A stretch of DNA of 64,000 nucleotides from Paenibacillus alba. Its GTDB lineage: Bacteria > Bacillota > Bacilli > Paenibacillales > NBRC-103111. Positions within the stretch are counted from its first letter, which is position 1, and each line of letters opens with the position of its first letter. The notes beneath the pieces are model-generated. The model saw only the letters and a list, made by a program, of their open reading frames with translations. It ran no database searches and was not told the origin of the DNA. The translations under genes were made by a program, and so were the position numbers. The stretch lies in NCBI RefSeq assembly GCF_013204855.1, contig NZ_JABMKZ010000009.1:1-64000 (forward strand), written 5' to 3'. Shown piece after piece: positions 1 to 8,394 of this stretch.

Positions 1-130
1 ATCCTAAGTAGAGGGAACAAAGAGTGAGGCGAATGGACGAGGAATGCCTTTTTGCAGCTAAAAAGTTTGCGTTTTAGCTGTGGAGAGGATGGGTGGGGGT
101 TTGTTGAGGAGTTGTTCGACGTCTCAAAAA

Positions 131-515
131 GGCCGTCTCACCGAGTGAAAAAGTCCGCATGGCCGCAAAAGCCAGCTGAGCCTGCCGAGAAAAGGCCGTC
201 TCACCGCGGGAAAAAGTCCGCATTGCCGCAAAAGCCAGCTGAGCCCGCCCAAAAGGCCGTCTCACCACGGGAAAAAGTCCGCATGGCCGTAAAAGCCAGC
301 TGAGCCTGCCAAAAAGGCAGTCTCACCGCGGGAAAAAGTCCGCATGGCCGTAAAAGCCAGCTGAGCCTGCCGAAAAGGCCGTCTCACTGGGCGAAAGAGG
401 CCGCATGGCCGCAAAAGCCAGCTGAGCCCGCCCAAAAGGCCGTCTCACCGCGGGAAAGAGGCCGCATGGCCGCAAAAGCCAGCTGAGCCTGCCGAAAAGG
501 CCGTCTCACCGCACC
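131..515. repeat. 61-bp tandem repeat array
   Basis: Six near-identical units of 61-63 bp plus a partial seventh. The core AGGCCGTCTCACCGCG recurs at 131, 194, 255, 316, 377, 438 and 499. Each unit also holds AAGTCCGCATGGCCG and AAAGCCAGCTGAGCCTGCC. Units are contiguous with no unique spacers. The open frames across the array on both strands simply reflect a stop-free repeat. Related text recurs near 755-815 and at 8400-8660. Confidence 0.9.
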
Positions 516-522
516 GATTTTG

Positions 523-710
523 AAAAGCCTGCGATAGTGCATCCTTTTTCGCTCAAATCGTCTGAAAATCGAGAAAGCCTGCGATAGTGCAGGCTTTTTA
601 AGCGTTTTCGGCCGAGAATCGAAAAAAGTTCTCTAAAGGATGCATTATTGCAGGCTTTTCACCTTTTTGCTTATTTCCAAGGCGAAAAGGATGCATAATC
701 GCAGGAATTA
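523..710. repeat. Four-module palindromic element, copy A
   Basis: Four modules lie at 523-548, 574-600, 635-659 and 685-709. The second, AAAGCCTGCGATAGTGCAGG followed by CTTTTT, is a hairpin. The last two (GGATGCATTATTGCAGG, GGATGCATAATCGCAGG) read as the reverse complement of the first-type module (CCTGC..TGCATCC), so the element is symmetric: two forward, two inverted. Three more copies occur at 23.3, 47.6 and 55.0 kb. Confidence 0.85.
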
Positions 711-906
711 CCCTGCTGCCAGAGCCTCATCGCGCGAAAATGGCCGTCTAGCCACACGAGGCAGGGCCTCATCGCCGCGAAAGCAAGCTAAGCCAGCCGA
801 AAAGGCCGTCAAGGAGCGCCGTCAGCCTCCACTTCGTATTTGACCTTCACATAAAGTTCAACTTACAATGAAAATAGATCTATAAATGTAATAGATGTTT
901 GTAAAT
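711..906. other. Intergenic, no gene seen
   Basis: The stretch contains a degenerate relative of the 61-bp repeat near 755-815 and no convincing ribosome site or coding sequence. Two TTCA-type half sites 11 bp apart (846-851 and 857-862) resemble an OmpR-family binding site, but they lie upstream of a terminator-like hairpin, so a link to the next gene is doubtful. Confidence 0.5.
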
Positions 907-940
907 AATGCCCCTGCACATAGGCAGGAGCATTTTATTT
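907..940 (+). terminator. Rho-independent terminator-like hairpin
   Basis: AATGCCCCTGC and GCAGGAGCATT pair around a 6-nt loop and are followed by TTATTT. No gene precedes it inside the window, so it may end a transcript starting outside or act in both directions. Confidence 0.6.
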
Positions 941-1041
941 ATAAATGAGGTCCAAGCCCCCTCCAATGAGGGTTCTACGATAGGCTGCCCATGCTGTATG
1001 ATGGGATTAGAAAAAGGTTTTCAAAAGGAGTTCATAGTTAA

Positions 1042-1722
1042 ATGACCAAAATACTTATTGTGGATGACGACGCGCACATTCGCGAGCTGATGAGCTTCTT
1101 TTTGCAAAATGAAGGATTTGACATTATAGAAGCGGTGAACGGAGAAGAAGCACTTGAGCTGCTGGCGGATAAGCTCGTTGAGCTTGTTATTCTTGATATT
1201 ATGATGCCGCTGATGGATGGCTGGGATTTATGCAAAGAAATCCGAAAGCGAGATCCGCATATCCTTCTTTTAATGGTGACAGCCAAAGGGGAGTCGGGGC
1301 ATAAGGTGAAGGGCTTTCAGTTGGGGACAGACGATTATCTAGCGAAGCCGTTCGATCCGGTGGAGCTGGTGCTGCGAGTCAAAGCGTTGTTGAAACGATC
1401 CCGGATATCCTCCTCCAAGGTAATACAACTGGGTGAGATTCTGCTGAATCTTGGAACTTACAAGGTCGTTCGCGGGGATGAAGAGCAAGCACTGCCTTTA
1501 AAAGAGTTCGAGCTGCTGTTCAAGCTGGCCAGCCATCCAGGCCAAATTTTCACACGGGAGCAACTGATCACTCAAATTTGGGGGATGGACTACGAGGGCG
1601 ACGACAGGACTGTGGATGTGCACATCAAGAGGCTGCGGCAGAGGTTTGCCAGCGATATGAAGCATTTTTATATTGAAACGGCACGCGGTCTTGGTTACAG
1701 ACTTGTGGTTCATGCAGGATGA
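1042..1722 (+). CDS. OmpR/PhoB-family response regulator (HssR-like)
   Basis: This is a two-component response regulator of 226 residues that should bind DNA after phosphorylation by the kinase encoded next. The N-terminal receiver domain (about 3-118) has the acidic pair D8-D10, the phosphoacceptor D52 in LVILDIMMP, T80 and K102 (YLAKPF). The C-terminal winged helix (about 130-224) contains FTREQLITQIWG and RTVDVHIKRLRQRF. From memory these segments are very close to heme-responsive HssR of Staphylococcus, but no hrtAB exporter lies in the window, so the signal is not assigned. AAAAGGAG precedes the start by about 10 nt, and the gene overlaps the kinase start by 4 nt (ATGA). Confidence 0.9.
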   Translation: MTKILIVDDDAHIRELMSFFLQNEGFDIIEAVNGEEALELLADKLVELVILDIMMPLMDGWDLCKEIRKRDPHILLLMVTAKGESGHKVKGFQLGTDDYLAKPFDPVELVLRVKALLKRSRISSSKVIQLGEILLNLGTYKVVRGDEEQALPLKEFELLFKLASHPGQIFTREQLITQIWGMDYEGDDRTVDVHIKRLRQRFASDMKHFYIETARGLGYRLVVHAG

Positions 1723-3080
1723 AGAGCTTATATGTCCGTGTTGTGCTCACCTTTTTGGCTGCTATTGTCATCGGCTTAATCTCCTCCTTCATTATCGGAG
1801 TCGCCATATTTCAAAAAGAGTTAAATGAACTGGGACAAAACGATATGCTCAAGGTAGGCGATAACCTCGTAAGGCTTTATCAACAAACTCAGCCTCAGGA
1901 TCTGGAAGCGTTTATGGAGAAAGCAGCCGAGTTGACGGTGTACCCGATTCAAGTGTTTTCTGCCTCAGGTGACAAGAAATTATTCGGGCCTGACAAAGGG
2001 CAGGCTGTTGTTATTGATCAGGAGACTACTGAGCATGTGCTCAAAGGCGGACTGTACCGATCGAAGGTCAAAGCTGAAGGGGCCATGTACATCGGGCTTC
2101 CGTTTGCGTTCGAAGGTCAGGATTATGCGCTCTTTTTGCAGACGTCCTCCAAAAATGAAAATGCCCTAACCCGGTTTTTGATTACGATTTTGCTTCTTGT
2201 GCTCGTTATAGGCAGCCTATGCATTCTTATTGCTGCGAGATTTCTGGTGAGGCCGCTTAAATTATTGACGAAAGCAACCAAACGACTCGCTAGGGGCGAT
2301 TTCGATGTGGAATTGAAGATGAAGCGAAAAGACGAATTAGGGATTCTTGCCCGAAGCTTCAATGAGACGGCCCGTGAGCTTAAGCAGCTGGAGATGATGC
2401 GTCAGGATTTTGTTTCGAATGTCTCGCATGAGATTCAATCGCCGTTAACGTCCATTTCGGGCTTTGCGAAAGCGCTCAAGCTCGACCATCTCGTAACACC
2501 GGAGAATCGGGGACGGTATTTGGATATCATTTTGAAGGAAAGCGATAGACTGTCCCGGCTTAGCGATAATTTACTCAAGCTTGCTTCTCTGGAATCGAAA
2601 CATCATCCTTTTGTGGCAAAAACGTTCAACCTTGATGAACAAATCCGGCAGGTCGTGGTTTCCTGCGAGCCGCTGTGGTCTGCCAAACATATTCGGATCG
2701 ACCTGCGGCTGCCGCTTGCCGCGAAAATCACGGCTGATCCCGATCAGCTCAATCAAGTGTGGATTAACCTCCTTGGGAACAGCATCAAATTCACGCCTGA
2801 CAATGGAACGATTCGTATCGAACTCATCGCCAATACCCATTCGTATACAGTCGTCATGAAGGATTCAGGGATTGGTATTACGCCTGAGGAACTGAACCAT
2901 ATTTTCGTGCGCTTTTACAAAACGGATCGATCGCGCAACAGCATGGGCAGCGGTCTAGGTCTTGCTATTGTGAAGCAAATTGTTTTACACCATCATGGCA
3001 ACATTGAAGTAGAAAGCACCGTCGGACAAGGTACGAAGTTCACCATACATATTCCGAGCACTCGGCCAAATACGCGTTGA
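1719..3080 (+). CDS. Membrane sensor histidine kinase (HssS-like)
   Basis: This 453-residue sensor kinase is the partner of the preceding regulator. A first membrane helix (about 8-31), an extracellular sensor region (about 32-152) and a second helix (about 153-176) precede a HAMP linker. The H-box reads SHEIQSPLTS with H237; the QSP is a mild departure from the usual R/K-T-P. The ATPase domain shows the N-box NLLGNSIKFTP, DSGIGI and GSGLGLAI. ATGA overlap shows translational coupling with the regulator. Size and layout match HssS-type kinases as I recall them; the ligand is unknown. A terminator hairpin follows. Confidence 0.9.
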   Translation: MKSLYVRVVLTFLAAIVIGLISSFIIGVAIFQKELNELGQNDMLKVGDNLVRLYQQTQPQDLEAFMEKAAELTVYPIQVFSASGDKKLFGPDKGQAVVIDQETTEHVLKGGLYRSKVKAEGAMYIGLPFAFEGQDYALFLQTSSKNENALTRFLITILLLVLVIGSLCILIAARFLVRPLKLLTKATKRLARGDFDVELKMKRKDELGILARSFNETARELKQLEMMRQDFVSNVSHEIQSPLTSISGFAKALKLDHLVTPENRGRYLDIILKESDRLSRLSDNLLKLASLESKHHPFVAKTFNLDEQIRQVVVSCEPLWSAKHIRIDLRLPLAAKITADPDQLNQVWINLLGNSIKFTPDNGTIRIELIANTHSYTVVMKDSGIGITPEELNHIFVRFYKTDRSRNSMGSGLGLAIVKQIVLHHHGNIEVESTVGQGTKFTIHIPSTRPNTR

Positions 3081-3086
3081 ACGAAA

Positions 3087-3114
3087 ACCGGTACCTGAGG
3101 GTGCCGGTATTTTT
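3087..3114 (+). terminator. Terminator of the two-component operon
   Basis: ACCGGTACC pairs with GGTGCCGGT (one G-T pair) around a short loop and is followed by ATTTTT, directly after the kinase stop codon. Confidence 0.75.
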
Positions 3115-3153
3115 GGCGTAATTTGATAATTAATTCCACTAATAACCAATCGC

Positions 3154-3170
3154 GTTCACGCTCCGTTCAC
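3154..3170 (+). promoter_or_regulatory. 11-bp-spaced direct repeat, likely response-regulator site
   Basis: GTTCACGCTCCGTTCAC holds two GTTCAC copies exactly 11 bp apart, one helical turn, the pattern bound by OmpR-family dimers. It lies 55 bp before the S41 protease gene and just after the two-component operon. It also resembles the HssR direct repeat as I remember it (GTTCATATT repeated every 11 bp). Confidence 0.5.
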
Positions 3171-3224
3171 ATTTCTTTTCTAAGCTTTATGAGTAACGTA
3201 AGCCTCATATGAAGGAGATGACGA

Positions 3225-4922
3225 ATGAGCATGGTAGGAGATCTATTTGGTTCATTGAAGTGGTTCACTGTGTATGACCTGCTGTTATTTGCAATCAATT
3301 TGATTCTTTTAGTGTGGTATGCAGTACCTATTCGAAAATATGTCAGATGGTTTGATTTTTTGCCTAGCGCAGGCCTTCTTATTGCGATAGCAAGTGTGTT
3401 AAATGGTGACACGACCCTACTGGCGTTATCGCTCTACGCAGTGACCGCGATACTTTTTGTATGTACGGTCAATAAAGTAATTAAACCGGTTCGTCGCATC
3501 CCCATGCCCAAATACAGGGTTCTAAGAATCGTCCAATGTGTATTGGGTATTCTCCCTCTTGTCCTATCGCTGATGCTGGCGGGTGAGTCTCGTTTCAATC
3601 CGGTGAGCCAATTTAGTCAATTGAGCTATTCCCAAGCCTTTGTACAATTGAACGAGCGGCTATCCCGAGAATACCCATTTGGGGATTGGAAAAAGGTAGA
3701 CTGGACGGCCATGAAAAATAAGTATGAACCCCTGTTTCAACAAGCAGAGCAAGAAAAGAACAAAGATTTATACTATAAAACGTTAAGAGCGTATCTTTTT
3801 TCTTTTCGAGACGGGCATGTCAAAATTATGAATGAGAACTTGTACGATGATAATCAGGTTTTCAAACAAGAAGTTGGCGGAGGCTTTGGTCTTAGTACGA
3901 TTCAACTGGATCAGGGCAAGGTGTTGGTCAATTTGCTTTTAGCGGGCAGTCCCGCTGAACAAAGCGGTATCCAGCTTGGCGCGGAGATCATTTCATGGGA
4001 TGGAAAAGAGGCGAGAGAAGCTTATCGAGCCACCTACTGGAGCGAAAACCCGATGGCTACGGAAGGGTACCAGCTTTATAATCAAGGACGATTCATGGCG
4101 AGAGCCCCAATTGGAAAAGAGATTCCGATTTCTTTTAAAAATAAAGGCGAAAATGAAATAAAAAAAGTAACATTAAAGGCGTATGACGACAGTTACGAGA
4201 CGCTAAAGAAAACAAAAGTAAAATTAAATAAAACGGATGCGCCGGTAGAAGGCGAAGTTCTAAGCAACGGATATGGTTATGTGAAGATCAGATATTTTCT
4301 TCCAGGCACGACCATGTCTAATCCGGATAAAGTATGGGGAGATATACTGAAAGAGTTTCAGGCCAAGCAAATAAAAGGCTTGATTATTGATGTACGTGAC
4401 AATCCCGGGGGAAGTGATGACCTGGTTACTGCGATGGCAGGTTATTTGGTGAATAAGCCGAAGTTTTATGAATATGTAAGCTATTACAATCACATGGCTG
4501 GAAAATTCGAAATCAATGCCATTGAAACTCGCACGATCAAACCCGTAGAGCCTTACTATGGCGGTAAGTTAGCTATTTTGATCAATCAAAGAACAGGAAG
4601 TTCTGGAGAAGGCTTGCCGATTGCGGCAAAGGGCTTGCCCAATGTCCGAATTGTTGGATTTACGTCTACAAATGGATCATTTGGCGTTGTATCAAGCCCT
4701 ATTCAAGTTGAAATGCCGGAAGGCTACATCTTGCAGTTTCCGGATGGCAGGTCGCTGAATCAAGAGAAAATGATTCAAGGAGATAGTGACGACAAGGGGC
4801 AAGGCGGAGCAATTCCTGATATTAAAATCCCCTTAAATGAACAAACTTTTGAAGACAAATATGTTCAAGGACAGGATGTTGAGCTGAACTATGCGATTCA
4901 GGCTTTGGAAAGCATGAAGTAG
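3225..4922 (+). CDS. Membrane-anchored S41-family protease with PDZ domain
   Basis: This 565-residue protein has about four N-terminal membrane helices (residues 12-120), a linker, a PDZ-like domain (about 215-300, with AGSPAEQSGIQLGAEIISWDG) and a C-terminal S41 tail-specific protease domain. The S41 region shows IDVRDNPGGSDD and RTGSSGEG; S459 in the S-x-x-E pattern is the likely nucleophile. The usual S41 protease is exported with a single anchor, so four helices are unusual. GAAGGAG 7 nt before ATG fixes the start. It follows the two-component operon and carries a matching direct repeat upstream, so envelope-stress proteolysis under that system is plausible. Substrate unknown. Confidence 0.85.
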   Translation: MSMVGDLFGSLKWFTVYDLLLFAINLILLVWYAVPIRKYVRWFDFLPSAGLLIAIASVLNGDTTLLALSLYAVTAILFVCTVNKVIKPVRRIPMPKYRVLRIVQCVLGILPLVLSLMLAGESRFNPVSQFSQLSYSQAFVQLNERLSREYPFGDWKKVDWTAMKNKYEPLFQQAEQEKNKDLYYKTLRAYLFSFRDGHVKIMNENLYDDNQVFKQEVGGGFGLSTIQLDQGKVLVNLLLAGSPAEQSGIQLGAEIISWDGKEAREAYRATYWSENPMATEGYQLYNQGRFMARAPIGKEIPISFKNKGENEIKKVTLKAYDDSYETLKKTKVKLNKTDAPVEGEVLSNGYGYVKIRYFLPGTTMSNPDKVWGDILKEFQAKQIKGLIIDVRDNPGGSDDLVTAMAGYLVNKPKFYEYVSYYNHMAGKFEINAIETRTIKPVEPYYGGKLAILINQRTGSSGEGLPIAAKGLPNVRIVGFTSTNGSFGVVSSPIQVEMPEGYILQFPDGRSLNQEKMIQGDSDDKGQGGAIPDIKIPLNEQTFEDKYVQGQDVELNYAIQALESMK

Positions 4923-4968
4923 AGCAGTTAATTTTAATATCTATAAAACAGCATGAAAGAGGTTAACG

Positions 4969-5445
4969 ATGTCAATTAAAACGAATGCCTGCCGGATACT
5001 CGATTCTTTGAATATGCCATACACGCTGCACGAATACGATTGGGATGAAAATCAATTGGATGCAGCAACCGTGGCGGTTAAAGTTGGCTTGCAGACCAGC
5101 CAGTTGTTCAAAACTCTCGTCTTGAGAGGGGATAAATCCGGTATCATAGCAGCCTGCATTCCTGGAAATCAGGAACTGAACCTGAAGAGTCTGGCTTCAG
5201 CGAGTGGCAATAAGAAAGTTGAAATGGTGTCCGTGAAAGAAATTCAATCTCTCACAGGTTATATACGGGGTGGTGTCTCCCCCCTTGGCATGAAGAAAAA
5301 GTATCCTTTTTACTTGCATTCATCCGTCAAATTAATGGAGCTTGTTAGTATTAGCGGCGGTCGCCGTGGGTTGCAAATTTTCCTGAGCGGGGCAGATTTA
5401 GCCGCAGCTTCCGAGGGGCACCTTGTCGATATTGCTTATAGCTGA
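4969..5445 (+). CDS. ybaK: YbaK/EbsC-type aminoacyl-tRNA deacylase
   Basis: A 158-residue single-domain protein of the YbaK/ProX editing family, cytoplasmic, which hydrolyses misacylated tRNA, classically Cys-tRNA(Pro). Family hallmarks are the early YTLHEYD, the lysine in LFKTLVLRGD, the phrase ACIPGNQELNLKSLASASG and the later GYIRGGVSPLGMKKKYP. Length matches the family (about 155-160). AAAGAGG lies about 7 nt before ATG. It stands alone between the protease and the sigma-factor module. Substrate tRNA cannot be read from sequence. Confidence 0.9.
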   Translation: MSIKTNACRILDSLNMPYTLHEYDWDENQLDAATVAVKVGLQTSQLFKTLVLRGDKSGIIAACIPGNQELNLKSLASASGNKKVEMVSVKEIQSLTGYIRGGVSPLGMKKKYPFYLHSSVKLMELVSISGGRRGLQIFLSGADLAAASEGHLVDIAYS

Positions 5446-5482
5446 AGCGAATTTTCTATTTCATGGCTAGAACAAAGCAAGC

Positions 5483-5534
5483 TACCTCTATACGCGGTCG
5501 CTCCTCTTGGAATGGCCTCGATAGAGGTTTTCTT
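5483..5534 (+). terminator. Possible terminator after ybaK
   Basis: ACCTCTAT and ATAGAGGT are perfect inverted arms separated by about 32 nt and followed by TTTCTTAAT. The long loop makes it weaker than the other terminators in the window. Confidence 0.45.
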
Positions 5535-5618
5535 AATAATCAGAGGCATCGTTGAAGAGGGATCCGCCTCATTAATGACGAATGAATAGCCAAAAATGCA
5601 GAAATTATTTTCAGGTTG

Positions 5619-5645
5619 TGTCGATATATTTGCTATGTATTCGTC
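5619..5645 (+). promoter_or_regulatory. Predicted ECF42-type promoter (first DGPF gene)
   Basis: TGTCGA (5619-5624), a 17-nt spacer and CGTC (5642-5645), about 75 bp before the DGPF gene. From memory, ECF42 sigma factors recognise TGTCGA at -35 and CG(A/T)C at -10. The same arrangement with the same spacing occurs before the second DGPF gene at 7400. Confidence 0.7.
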
Positions 5646-5718
5646 ATGTATATAGTAGCGTGCCAATGATATCAGATGGGTATGCCCAGTTTTATTTACA
5701 ATTGAGGAGGAAAATACG

Positions 5719-6153
5719 ATGAGATTCATGATGATCGTTAAAGCAACAGCAGATTCCGAGGCGGGTGTAATGCCCAGTCAAGAGCTTGTCGAAGCGATGC
5801 AGAGATACAACGAAGAACTGGTCAAAGCCGGAGTGCTTCTGGCTGCCGATGGTTTGCATGCCAGCGCGAACGCGATTCGAATTTCTTATCCGGAGCCTGG
5901 CAGCAAACCGAAAATAACGGATGGTCCTTTCACCGAGGCGAAAGAAATCATAGCCGGCTATACACTCATTGAGGTGAAATCCAGAGAAGAAGCGATCGAA
6001 TGGGCGATGCGTATGCCGGACCCGCATGGTTATGGTCAAGGAGAAATCGAGCTGCGGCAAGTATTCGATCCGACAGACTTGACTCAGGATCCCGAGACGC
6101 TGGCCAAAGAAGCGACGCTTCGCGAACAGTTGGAAAGGCTTAAACGAACGTGA
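5719..6153 (+). CDS. DGPF/YCII-domain protein 1
   Basis: A small 144-residue cytoplasmic protein of the YCII-related DGPF family, a ferredoxin-like alpha/beta fold often co-encoded with ECF42 sigma factors. It shows MRFMMIVKA at the N-terminus, the eponymous DGPF in KITDGPFTEAKE, and AMRMPDPHGYGQGEIELR. Its biochemical role is not established for the family. GAGGAGG precedes ATG. It overlaps the sigma factor start by 4 nt (GTGA), so the two are translationally coupled. A second copy, about 60 percent similar by eye, lies just beyond the sigma factor. Confidence 0.88.
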   Translation: MRFMMIVKATADSEAGVMPSQELVEAMQRYNEELVKAGVLLAADGLHASANAIRISYPEPGSKPKITDGPFTEAKEIIAGYTLIEVKSREEAIEWAMRMPDPHGYGQGEIELRQVFDPTDLTQDPETLAKEATLREQLERLKRT

Positions 6154-7394
6154 GATCTGCGGCTGCCCAGCGTATTGATGCCATTTGGCGAATTGAATCT
6201 CCCAGGCTGATTGCCGGACTGGCACGGATGGTTCGTGACGTTGGTCTCGCAGAAGATCTGGCACAGGATGCTCTTGTTATTGCCCTGGAACGGTGGCCGG
6301 AGGTTGGCATTCCGGACAATCCCGGTGCTTGGCTGATGACGACTGCGAAACGGCGAGCTATTGATCTGCTTCGCAGGAACAAGCTGCGGGACAAGAAGTA
6401 TGAGGAGTTTGGCCGCGGCAGCGTGATGTACACCGAGCAGGACCTGGACATGGGGGTGGATGGGGAGATCCGTGATGATCTCCTGCGGTTGATTTTCACA
6501 ACCTGCCATCCAGTCCTGTCCCAAGACGCGCGTGTAGCGCTGACCCTGCGTCTACTAGGCGGGCTTACGACCGATGAAATTGCGCATGCGTTTCTTGTCG
6601 CTGAATCGACGATTGCTCAGCGAATTGTGCGAGCGAAGAAGACACTTAACGAAAAGCGAGTTGCTTTTGAAGCGCCGGTAGGCGAGGAGTTTAAGGAGCG
6701 TCTATCCACCGTACTTGAAGTTATTTACCTCATGTTCAACGAAGGTTATACGGCGACTTCCGGGGGAAACTGGATTCGCCCGCTGCTGTGTCAGGATGCG
6801 CTGAGGCTCGGGCGCATGTTGGCCGAAATCGCGCCTGCGGAGCCGGAAGTTCACGGGCTTGTTGCGCTGATGGAGATTCAATCATCAAGGTTGAAAACGA
6901 GAATAGGCCCTCATGGAGAGCCTATTCTCCTTATGGATCAAAACCGCGCGCAATGGGATCAGCTGCTGATCCGCCGCGGTTTGATTGCGCTCGAGCGCGC
7001 CAGAGCGCTTGGACGCCCTCTAGGTCCCTATGCGCTGCAAGCGGCAATTTCCGCATGTCATGCTTCGGCACGCAGCGCATCGGAGACGGATTGGGCGCGC
7101 ATTGCCGCCCTATATGAAGCCTTGTCGCGGGTGATGCCATCCCCAGTCGTGGAATTGAACCGGGCGGTGGCCATTGCGATGGCGTTTGGTCCGGCTTTTG
7201 GCCTGCAAATTGTTGATCATCTGATGTCTGAGCCTTCCATGAAGGGGTACCATCTGCTCCCCAGCGTACGCGGCGACCTCCTGGCGAAATTGGACCGCAT
7301 CGAAGAAGCCCGCCAAGAATTCCAACGTGCTGCTTCGCTGACCCACAATGAGCGCGAACGTGATCTTTTGCTGAAGCGAGCCGCTGAATTATAA
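6150..7394 (+). CDS. ECF42-type RNA polymerase sigma factor with TPR-like C-terminus
   Basis: A 414-residue sigma-70-family factor, about twice the size of an ordinary ECF sigma. Region 2 (about 10-80) includes AEDLAQDALVIALERWP and AWLMTTAKRRAIDLLRR; region 4 (about 120-170) includes LGGLTTDEIAHAFLV and STIAQRIVRAKKTL. A long helical C-terminal extension (about 180-414), TPR-like near the end (FQRAASLTHNERERDLLLKRA), is the mark of the ECF42 group. No anti-sigma gene adjoins it; in this group the extension and the linked DGPF proteins are thought to matter for control. It starts at GTG inside the preceding stop codon. Both flanking DGPF genes carry the predicted cognate promoter. Confidence 0.9.
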   Translation: MRSAAAQRIDAIWRIESPRLIAGLARMVRDVGLAEDLAQDALVIALERWPEVGIPDNPGAWLMTTAKRRAIDLLRRNKLRDKKYEEFGRGSVMYTEQDLDMGVDGEIRDDLLRLIFTTCHPVLSQDARVALTLRLLGGLTTDEIAHAFLVAESTIAQRIVRAKKTLNEKRVAFEAPVGEEFKERLSTVLEVIYLMFNEGYTATSGGNWIRPLLCQDALRLGRMLAEIAPAEPEVHGLVALMEIQSSRLKTRIGPHGEPILLMDQNRAQWDQLLIRRGLIALERARALGRPLGPYALQAAISACHASARSASETDWARIAALYEALSRVMPSPVVELNRAVAIAMAFGPAFGLQIVDHLMSEPSMKGYHLLPSVRGDLLAKLDRIEEARQEFQRAASLTHNERERDLLLKRAAEL

Positions 7395-7399
7395 ATCTA

Positions 7400-7426
7400 T
7401 GTCGATTCCGCCCTTTCCCATTCGTC
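7400..7426 (+). promoter_or_regulatory. Predicted ECF42-type promoter (second DGPF gene)
   Basis: TGTCGA (7400-7405), 17 nt, CGTC (7423-7426), beginning just after the sigma factor stop codon. It matches the 5619 site in both elements, in spacing and in the extended ATTCGTC. Confidence 0.7.
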
Positions 7427-7493
7427 GTTCAGATAGAGACGGGGAAGGCAGATCTTGCCACCCGGCCTTAATCAGTACAGGGAGGGAACGCAA

Positions 7494-7961
7494 TTGCGAT
7501 ATATGTTGATAGTGAAAGCAAACAAACATTCGGAAGCGGGTGTGATGCCCAGCTTGGAACTTGTGAAGGCGATGGAAGCGTTCAACGAGTCTTTGGCCAC
7601 AGCTGGCGTACTGCTTGCTGCTGAAGGGCTGCAGCCAAGTTCAAGTGGCCTGCGTATCTCGTTTCCGGCACGAGCGAGTAAGCCGAAAGTAGCCGTGGGC
7701 CCTTTTGACGGAGAGAAAGATCTGATTGCAGGATTTACTTTAATTGAAGTGAAGTCTGAGGAAGAGGCCATCAGATGGGCGATGCGGATGCCGGATCCTC
7801 ACGGCTATGGGGAGGGCGAAATTGAGCTGCGCCGGCTCTTCGATCCTGTGAAGCCAGATAAAGATCCGCAAAGAAGCGTGATAGAAGCTGATCTGCAAGA
7901 GCAAATAGATATGCTCAAAAAAAGCTCGCCAATAGAAGCAAACTGGAGGAATAAGATATGA
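7494..7961 (+). CDS. DGPF/YCII-domain protein 2
   Basis: A 155-residue paralogue of the DGPF protein upstream of the sigma gene, with YMLIVKANKHSEAGVMPS, VAVGPFDGEKD (GPFDG in place of DGPF) and AMRMPDPHGYGEGEIELR. I place the start at TTG 7494, because GGAGGG lies 7 nt upstream and the resulting N-terminus MRYMLIVKA matches MRFMMIVKA of copy 1; an in-frame TTG at 7455 would add 13 unlikely residues. It overlaps the next gene by 4 nt (ATGA). A separate promoter of the sigma-factor type precedes it. Confidence 0.87.
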   Translation: MRYMLIVKANKHSEAGVMPSLELVKAMEAFNESLATAGVLLAAEGLQPSSSGLRISFPARASKPKVAVGPFDGEKDLIAGFTLIEVKSEEEAIRWAMRMPDPHGYGEGEIELRRLFDPVKPDKDPQRSVIEADLQEQIDMLKKSSPIEANWRNKI

Positions 7962-8299
7962 ATCAAGAAGTTAGTCAATTTATTGAAGCTTTAAAAGAAC
8001 CGTGGCAAGCAGAGCTGTGTTTTTGTCTTCGGGATGTTGTCTATGAAGCGATTCCAGACGTTCAGGAGCGCATTCAATATAAAAAGCCGCATTTTTTGAA
8101 AAATGGCAAATATGCTGCTGTTATTTCAACATCTAAAGACGCAGTCAGCTTCACCATTTTTAATGCAAGTGAACTGAATGTTCCTGAAGGACTATTTGAC
8201 GGTCCACCAGAAAGAAAAACAATCAAACTGCGGCAAGGGCAGGCAGTCGATGCCAATTTACTCTCAGCGTTGGTAAGCCAAGCGTCAGCAGCACTCTGA
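7958..8299 (+). CDS. DUF1801 (YdhG-like) protein
   Basis: A 113-residue cytoplasmic protein of the DUF1801/YdhG family. Typical phrases are IQYKKPHFLKNGKYAAVIS and FTIFNASELNVPEGLF. It is translationally coupled to DGPF protein 2 by an ATGA overlap with AGGAAT just upstream, making it the last gene of the ECF42 module. No function is established for the family. Confidence 0.8.
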   Translation: MNQEVSQFIEALKEPWQAELCFCLRDVVYEAIPDVQERIQYKKPHFLKNGKYAAVISTSKDAVSFTIFNASELNVPEGLFDGPPERKTIKLRQGQAVDANLLSALVSQASAAL

Positions 8300-8394
8300 T
8301 TGCTTAATAGGCGATAAGCCTCTTATTCTCATTGAATCTGGACCAGTTCTCAAAGACATATGAAAAAGCCTAGTGTCTATGAGGCTAACAACCC

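Noticed and set aside
52..303. Small protein on the plus strand
   Set aside because: It lies in the 61-bp repeat array and lacks a ribosome site; the opposite strand is equally open.
131..515. CRISPR array
   Set aside because: Units are contiguous 61-bp repeats with no unique spacers and no cas genes nearby.
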